Assembly (NCBI GenBank): GCA_010015745.1
Contig: ML978260.1
Coordinates: 1 to 64,000 of the forward strand
DNA: 64,000 nucleotides
From: Setomelanomma holmii
Lineage: Eukaryota > Ascomycota > Dothideomycetes > Pleosporales > Phaeosphaeriaceae
Direction of reading: 5' to 3'
Positions 57,552 through 64,000 of this stretch are shown here, one piece after another; the stretch's first letter is position 1; each line of letters starts with the position of its first letter. Both the position numbers and the translations under genes were made by a program. The notes under the pieces are model-generated. The model saw only the letters and a program-made list of their open reading frames with translations. It was not told the origin of the DNA and ran no database searches.

Positions 57552-60175
57552 TCAAACATCCTTTACCGTCCGAACCCTCATCGGATGCTGCTTGTACTCC
57601 TCTCCATCATACGCACCCTCATGCACCGTATCCAAGTTCTCGTATCTTCTTCTGCTCTTCCCCTTCTTGTCACCCTCCATGACCGCAACTTGACTGAATT
57701 GCCGTTCCAGCGGACTGACCGTGATGCCGTGTCCAATGCCTAAGCCCTGAACATGACCATCGACGGGTGTGTTTTGATATGAGAAATTACCACCCTTGTT
57801 CTCAACATTCTCGGCGTCTTCTTGCAGTGTGATACCGCTATCGGGTGTCCGAATGCCACCAGAAGCCTTAGGAGCAGGGCTCAGATGCCGTTTTGGCGAC
57901 GCATATTCTTGGCCTTGAGGAGTGTCGTATGGTATGTATGCGGTCTGCGCTTGGCTCAGTAGTGCGGAGGGTGGGCCGGAGCACGGTACGTTGCTCTGGT
58001 ATTTAGATATGAGTCCTGTAGTATCGCTTTCGTTGCCATCGTTGACGGTCGAGCTGTATGAATCTTCGCGGTGGTGTGAAGTGCGACGAGAGGTGTGATG
58101 CGAAATTGCGAGGAGAAAGTTGTCTAGCATGAGCACTGATGTGCGTCAGTATCCGGCGGTTCTCGAGGATATAGACCACGAATGAAGAGACTTACCAGAA
58201 ATAAAGCAAAAGATGACGCTTGGTATAATCCATGCGCTTGCCGAGAATTTGAACCCACTTGTGGTCTTATTCCCAATGACTGCCGCTACGCCCACGATGA
58301 TGAGGGCGAAGCCAACAACGACGCGATTGATCATCTCGCCGAATTCGATTTTCGACTTGTGCACCTTGTTGAACCAGTACATGACCGCCAGTACCAGCAG
58401 AGTAGCGCCAGCACCAATATAGAACTGCATGACCGTGGTGTTGAAAACATCGTAGATGCGCTCAAGGCGCTGTTGTGGGTCTGTCGCTGGAGCAGAAACG
58501 GCATTGAGTTTGCCCACCGTATCTGCGTGCGCTTCGAAGACGAAGACATTCGCGTTGTCGAACATGTAGCGGATCAAGCTGCCCGTTCGGTTGTTCCACT
58601 CGTCGGAGCGGAAACCATACGTAACGGTATAGTTCCTGATGGCGGTGAAGTTGCTTTCCCACTTGTAAGTGGAGTTCCAATACTTGGTTTCGAAGCGCGC
58701 ATCGATGTCCCACATGCTACGGTTGAGGTTGCTTAGTAGGGCATTGATGTCACTGAAGCCTGCACCTGGGTCGGCGTAGTTGCTTGGTGCGAGGTTCCAC
58801 ATCCACTTGAGGCTCTGGACAACAGAGTTCCAGACTATGAGCGATGTGTTCCCTTCCACGCAGAGTAGTATGGCCATATGTAAAGGATAGTGTAGAAGCG
58901 ACCAGACTTGTTGACGTACGGTCCCGAAGCGGTCGTGCGAAAGCTGATCAAAGTATAGCATCCAGAGAAGGTACTAAAACAGAGTGTTAGTCAAGCCTGC
59001 CTGTCCCCGGAGTTCTGACCGCACTTACCAGTATGATGACAGCCGCTACTACTGTTCCAATCTCAGTGTTATTATTCGTCGACTGTCCCTTGGTGATACA
59101 CGCGACACTCTTGACCATACCAATGATGCCTTCCCCTATGATGATCAAAGTCAAGAGTTGGAGACGCTCGACCAAGTGCGTGTACTTGAAGCTGACAATG
59201 CGCCATACGATCGCGATGACAAAGATGAGAAGTCCTTCGGCAATAGATATGACAACCCTATCCACGTCAGCATTATCACTTCACGCGATAAAAAGACAAA
59301 ATACCAAGGAATCTGCTCCTCCAGTCCGATTACTCCTCTCGGGAAAACAGCAATAGTGACACCATACCCCACAGCAGCAACGGCATGCACGAGCGTGCTG
59401 AGCCCGAGTGGGACCAACGTTTGCAGGAACATGCGCCCTTGCCACATGACAACTGCGTATTGGATTGCGATAGCTGTTCTGCTCACAACCATCACAATCG
59501 CGAAATGTTTATAAGACATCGAATCGTGGTCGTTACTATACTTGTCAAAGACTGGGCCGGCGAAGACGAAGCCTGTAAAGACACCGAATTGGATAGCTTT
59601 GTGTATACGATTCCAGACACAGTCAATGCTAAAGCGGACATCAAAAAGTGTTACTGAAAGCCATGTAAACCAGATCATGGTGAATAGCTTCAAGTAGTTT
59701 ACGAGTGCTGAGAGTATTAGTGCGAAGTTTGGCAAGACTGAAGAGTCGACTTACATTGCGCGTCGGTGTGTTGGTGCATGGCAGTGAAGTATGCTGTAAC
59801 CTGTTAACAAGAGCTCTGTTCCTCGACGCAGACCAAGCTACCCAGATTCGCAACAAAAAATAAGTCGTAGAATAGCTCGATCGTACTCGCTTCATGATGC
59901 TGCTTGTAGATGATGATATTCCCTCGACTTGTCCTTCCATTGCCGGCGAACGTAGTTGTGCCAGACGTGCTACTTCCTGTGTTTCTCGCGGTGTTCTTCT
60001 CGAGATCTGAGAAGCTGGATGATATTACCTCTCGAATATCGTCGTTAATCGGATTCGCAAGAAGAGGCAGGTACGATTTTCCGCCATCTCTTGAGTTTGT
60101 CGAGTCGTGAGAAGAGCTATGATGATGGTGCGCCTGCTCCTTCCGCCGCGTGCTGAAGTACCGCGCTAGATCCAT
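57552..60175 (-). CDS. Low-temperature-requirement A (LtrA) family membrane protein
   Basis: Six exons (59842-60175, 59755-59793, 59305-59707, 59029-59257, 58196-58973, 57552-58135) join in frame to 788 residues. After a hydrophilic N-terminus with HHHHSSSH and a Ser/Thr-rich stretch comes the LtrA signature ASTIELFYDLFFVANL, then YLKLFTMIWFTWLSVTLFD, and further on LVERLQLLTLIIIGEGIIGM. Both blocks are conserved from bacterial LtrA. Fungal members are long and carry, as here, an extracellular loop with several N-glycosylation sequons between the last helices, then a disordered C-terminal tail of about 190 residues. Function is unknown in fungi. The 39-nt exon 2 and a 48-nt intron 1 were fixed by frame and by continuity of VANLAYFTAMHQH. 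Confidence 0.87.
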
Positions 60176-61078
60176 GGATTCTGCGAACTAGACCTTGAGA
60201 TAGATGACAGTGATAAGATATCAAGGTTCCGATGGATGTGAATAGGATGCTCGTGTTCATGGCCAAGCAAGATATATAATGATCTTGAATTCCTTCCCGA
60301 GACATGAATAAGCAACGTGAAGTATGCCAAGCTTCAGCGGCTCGCTGATAATAGTCATCAGAGAGTCATGATGGTAGGCAGTGAGCTTACGCCCCGAAAC
60401 ATTTACCAAAGAGCTGTGGTACATAGCAGGAAGGCTGTCCAACTGAAAGCCGACCGAGCGGCTTGAGGATAATTCGATTCTCATTGGACACCGCGTAGAC
60501 TAGAGTGAAATCACAACCAATGTGCGCGAAGCTGACGGTTACAAACGCTAGCGGAAGTCGCATCAATCTGCCAGCTGGTATGCAAGGACTCCAATGATGG
60601 TTGAACAGAGGCTATTCTTGCTGTTTAAGCACACGGCCCGAGAACATGATTGGCTGCTCGTGCAGTATATCGTGAGCCATGCAGCGTAGATTGCAGGATA
60701 GGCCTTTGCAACAACGAATCTGATGTGCAGTTCATGTAAGGCAAACCGAGGTGGCGGCGGAGCTTACTGATCGCTGGCTTGGCAAAGAGAGCTTGGTGAT
60801 CTTGCGAGGATGTCAGACTGCGGAACCAATTAGCATATACTGCCAAGAAATATTTAAGACAAGCCTCAAAAGAACCGAGGATGATTCCAAAGAGAGGCAG
60901 GCTGTGCTGAGCGCTTGCCACATGTTGCCCAACCTGACTGCGCTTCTTGTGGCAGAATCCCAAAAAGAGAATTCCATGCCTCGGCGTTGAGTAGGACAGC
61001 AGGAGGGCGTGTGAATCGGGAAACGTGTGATGACACTTGAAGTATGTGGTGTATTGACATTGCTGAGCTCGGAATGTT
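60176..61078. other. Intergenic interval of 0.9 kb, no gene
   Basis: Promoter side of the LtrA gene and 3' side of the RING-YEATS gene. No conserved frame. Confidence 0.5.
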
Positions 61079-62125
61079 TCATCTCTGAGGTGTACCAACG
61101 TACTCGCTGACATCCTCGTCTGCTACATCGGACGAGCTGTCGTCCTCGTTCTCATCCTCGTCGTTCTCCTCGTAGTCTTCGTCATCCTCTTCATCATCTT
61201 CGTCATCCATGTGTGGCCAGCGCACAGGTGAATGTCTCGTCGCGCGATCTGCCTCTAGGGCGTCTCCCTCGCTCTTCTTCACCTTCGCCCTCACGCGACC
61301 TTGCCGACCTCTGCCTTCAAAGTCCAAGAGCCATGATAATTCCAAACCTGGCTGCCTTGTGCCACTATTGTCAATCGTCCAACTATAAGGCTCCTTGAGC
61401 ACAATCTCAGCTTCGATGGTGAACCATCCCCAGCCAAGCTGTCGCACTTCGTAGGGAGGATCCCGCAGGACAAGCCGAGGCGGATGAAGCGTTGGATGCT
61501 GATGCCTGTTAGTGAGGTCAAGTAGGCAGAATCATACTGATACATACCAGCTTGACGCGCACTTCCTGAACAAGCTCCGGCCGCGAAATGCGCACAAAGA
61601 AAGTCCAGTCGTGCTGGTTGTCATCTTCCGCCCCACGCACCAGCCGATGCTTGTTGCCTATCAATATCATGACCCCTTCCGCTCCATCCTGAACGAGGCG
61701 AGTCCCTCGCTCGATTTCCTTTTCTATCCTTCTCTCTGCATACTGCATACGTGGTGGGGTATTTCTTCTCAAGCTTTTTGGCCAATACATTATCTGCTGA
61801 AGCTGTTGTGTGCGTTCTGCACATAGGACAGCCCGCCTCGAGATCGTACATTGGGTCGTAATTGGGATCAAAGTTGGTAAGATTGACATCGAGGCTTGTA
61901 TGCTCGATTCGATTCGTAGACGATACGTCCGCCCATTGCGCCATGCACGATGCACAGAGCAGGTGGTTGCATTGGGTCCTCACAGGCGTGAAGAGCAGCA
62001 GCTGGCAGATCTGGGTGGTGCATTAGATTACCAGACCCACTGCACCTGAAGCCAGGACGTACAGGACAGAGGTCGTCGTGTGCTACTTCTTCCGTGGGCG
62101 CTGTGGCCGCAGCTGGCTCGACCAT
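61079..62125 (-). pseudogene. RING finger-YEATS domain protein with 7-bp frameshift
   Basis: Three exons (62063-62125, 61548-62010, 61079-61498). Exon 1 joins exon 2 to form CPICQLLLFTPVRTQCNHLLCASC, the first half of a C3HC4 RING, completed by CPMC. The frame then breaks: the 7-bp word CTGCATA is present twice in tandem on the plus strand (61736-61742, 61743-61749). With one copy the frame would run on from PTTYA to ERRIEKEIERG and exon 2 would be a multiple of three; with two it shifts and stops early. The rest encodes a YEATS domain (DWTFFVRISRPELVQEVRVKL, HPPRLVLRDPPYEVRQLGWGWF) and a strongly acidic tail. An intact protein would be a chromatin-associated ubiquitin-ligase-like factor of about 312 residues. 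An assembly error is possible. Confidence 0.8.
61736..61749 (+). repeat. 7-bp tandem duplication causing a frameshift
   Basis: CTGCATACTGCATA: two copies of CTGCATA head to tail within exon 2 of the RING-YEATS gene. Removing one copy restores the frame. Confidence 0.9.
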
Positions 62126-63316
62126 GGCCGAGCAATGTGAGCGAGAGAGGGAGGAGAAGACGCAAGACTTGGCCTCAAGGAACAGCGAGACGAAGGCAAT
62201 ATATAGTTTCCATCATGCCCAGGACCAGATGAAGCATCGTTGTTAATTGTGCCGTGAAGTGAAGAAACGTTATTGGCTTGGAGGCCATCAGACATCAGTC
62301 GCGCCGCACGAGCCATGATATTACGCGAAGATGCTGCACGTGATTTCGTGGAAGCGTGTCGTCCCATGCGCATTGTATCTGACGACTTCTCGGATAGACC
62401 TAAAGATATCGACTTCAATGTGTTGGTGGTGTCGAGATACACACGAACGTGAGGAGTAGCGCAGATAGTCATGAGAGAACAGATCGCAGCAGACTCGACG
62501 CTGTGGCTGGCTGAATAAGTCTTGTCGCACGAGGTTCCCATCGAACTGGAGCTTGTCGACGACAAACTGGATGCGAAACAAAGCGCAGAAGTGAAGGAAG
62601 CGCTCGCAGAAATTGCATGTGGCACATGAACAACGCTCGGTGGTTTTCAAGGAGCCTTGACGAGGGTTGTGCTATTCTTGAAATACGAAGCTTTTGTGGC
62701 GGCACCCAGCTACGCAACATGCCTCAGCCAGCCCAAGGGTCCACAAGTCTATGTGGAGCGTCGTCCAAGGGCTACGATGACACGATGACTTGAACATAGC
62801 GGCGAAGAGAACAAAAGTGTTCGAAGTGGTAGTCAGACTAGTTCGGAAGTCAGCTTTGTTGAGCGTGTTTCGCTGTCTATGCCGCGCTCTGCTTGCGCAT
62901 GATTTCGAGGTTTCGAAATCCAACACGAAAACCAGCGCCAGGGATGCGCGCCAAATAGCACCACCACGCACGCGTCCTCGTGTTCTGGGAAGTGATCCAC
63001 ACCTCAGCCCAGAAGCGTCATTGGTTTTGCAAACAGCCCTTCCAAGCGCTAAGATCCCGCGCCAGCGTCTCAGCTTAACAAATTGTCTCGCCGAGCTGAT
63101 TGGCCGTGCTGCAAATCACGGTTGTGGCTATGCCGGTTTCAGTGGCCAACTTCGAGACAGCACGCACGTCTCCCTTTCTCTGCCACCTACCACGTATTTT
63201 GTCCACAACGGCGCCGCCTCACATCAACACTCTTACCTGCCGTCACTAAGATCTGATCCCAGGAACGAAACCGGATAACTGACTGCTGTACACTGGAGTT
63301 CTGAACGATTGACGCG
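62126..63316. other. Divergent intergenic interval of 1.2 kb, no supported gene
   Basis: A 180-codon minus-strand frame (62083-62625) overlaps the start of the RING-YEATS gene, is Ser/Ala-rich and has no domain; I do not treat it as a gene. The rest is promoter sequence for the two divergent genes. Confidence 0.5.
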
Positions 63317-64000
63317 ATGTTGTGGTTTAAGAAGCGCGAGGTCGACGTCGAGATGGAGGCGATGAGGGGCCAGAAGCCGCAAGGACCAGAAGAGACGGAA
63401 TACAGGCCGATAAACTGGAAGAAGATATTCTTATCACCCAAATACATCCGTAAGACGCCTAATTTCGCCCTGCTGATTATGGCCATACTAACAACAGACA
63501 GCATGGCACATCATTGGTATCCTAGTCATCGTCGCAACAGCCTTGATCACGATAAAACACGATGAAGTTGTCGCAGTAAGTTTCGCATATCCAATATGTT
63601 ATGCGCAAGAGACTGACATCGAATGCGCAGAAATTACGACCTTTCTCCGAAAAGGTGCGCGATCTGCCAGCAGGCTGGCTCATTCCGATTGCAATTCTTT
63701 TCGTCATTTCCTTTCCTCCACTCTTTGGCCACGAGATTATCGCCTTGCTCTGCGGTGTCGTCTACGGCCTCTGGATCGGCTTCGCCATCGTCGCTGCGGG
63801 AACCTTCATTGGCGAGATCGGAACCTGGTTCGCCTTCAAGCATCTCTTCCGCCGCAAAGCGCACGAGCTGGAACGCAAGAATCTCAACTATGGCGCACTC
63901 GCCCGACTGACGCGCGACGAGGGGTTCTGGATCGTGCTTGTCATTCGACTCTCTGCTGTGCCGTCGCATTTCTCAACAGCTGTGTTCTCAACGTGCGACG
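63317..64000 (+). CDS. Tvp38/VTT-domain membrane protein, 5' part
   Basis: Three exons seen (63317-63449, 63502-63575, 63631 to the window end), about 192 codons, with the 3' end beyond the window. A charged N-terminus (MLWFKKREVDVEME) precedes one helix (WHIIGILVIVATALITI). Then LRPFSEKVRDLPAGWLIPIAI and FPPLFGHEIIALLCGVVYG form the start of the SNARE-associated (VTT/DedA) domain. GTFIGEIGTWFAFKHLFRRKA and FWIVLVIRLSAVPSHFSTAVF carry the conserved Gly- and Arg-containing re-entrant loop motifs. Family members such as Tvp38 are Golgi membrane proteins; related VTT proteins act in lipid scrambling. Intron splice sites keep the frame. Confidence 0.85.

Noticed and set aside
62083..62625. A 180-codon Ser/Ala-rich minus-strand frame
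   Set aside because: Overlaps the start of the RING-YEATS gene on the same strand in another frame and has no motif.

Overview
This is a filamentous-ascomycete (Pezizomycotina, most likely Dothideomycetes) nuclear window. Support comes from many short GT..AG introns (mostly 44-60 nt) with CTAAC/CTGAC branch sites, fungal protein families (Zn2Cys6 regulator, UstYa/DUF3328, Srv2/CAP, Dug3, LtrA, sugar and amino-acid permeases), and fungal DNA transposons whose stop codons look like repeat-induced point mutation (RIP). I joined exons by hand from reading frame, splice sites and protein-family expectation, so splice positions are predictions.

Layout. 1-5.5 kb is a transposon graveyard: a broken hAT transposase, a complete but RIP-damaged 1.85-kb Fot1/pogo-type element with TIRs and a TA target duplication, a solo LTR with a 5-bp target duplication, and a copia RNase H fragment lying beside a 3'-truncated acyltransferase gene. 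6.8-16.6 kb is housekeeping-like: a gamma-tubulin complex subunit and EAF7 (divergent), a DUF4267-type membrane protein, a 10-cysteine small secreted protein, a class V PLP enzyme resembling hercynylcysteine sulfoxide lyase, and a secreted or single-pass membrane protein. 18.5-27.4 kb carries a pseudokinase, Srv2/CAP, a Mak32-like pfkB protein and a divergent pair of mitochondrial genes (a small membrane protein and mL44).

27.8-39.9 kb is the most interesting stretch. It contains a UstYa-family (DUF3328) protein with two HxxHC motifs; a secreted precursor made of 12 repeats punctuated by dibasic KR/RR sites, mostly followed by EA or EP; a Zn2Cys6 regulator; and a full-length MDR-type ABC transporter divergent from the regulator. 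An oxidase, a Kex2-type repeat precursor, a regulator and an exporter together are what an uncharacterised fungal RiPP (dikaritin-like) or secreted-peptide locus would need. This is an inference from gene content.

40-64 kb holds a decayed small gene, a Ser/Pro-rich single-pass membrane protein, Dug3, a 439-bp TA-flanked MITE whose ends resemble those of the Fot1/pogo element, an amino-acid permease, a decayed second transposase, a sugar transporter, a small membrane protein, an LtrA-family protein, a RING-YEATS gene broken by a 7-bp tandem duplication, and the 5' part of a Tvp38/VTT-type membrane protein that runs off the window. The intervals at 46-48.6 and 50.4-52.8 kb show no gene I can support.
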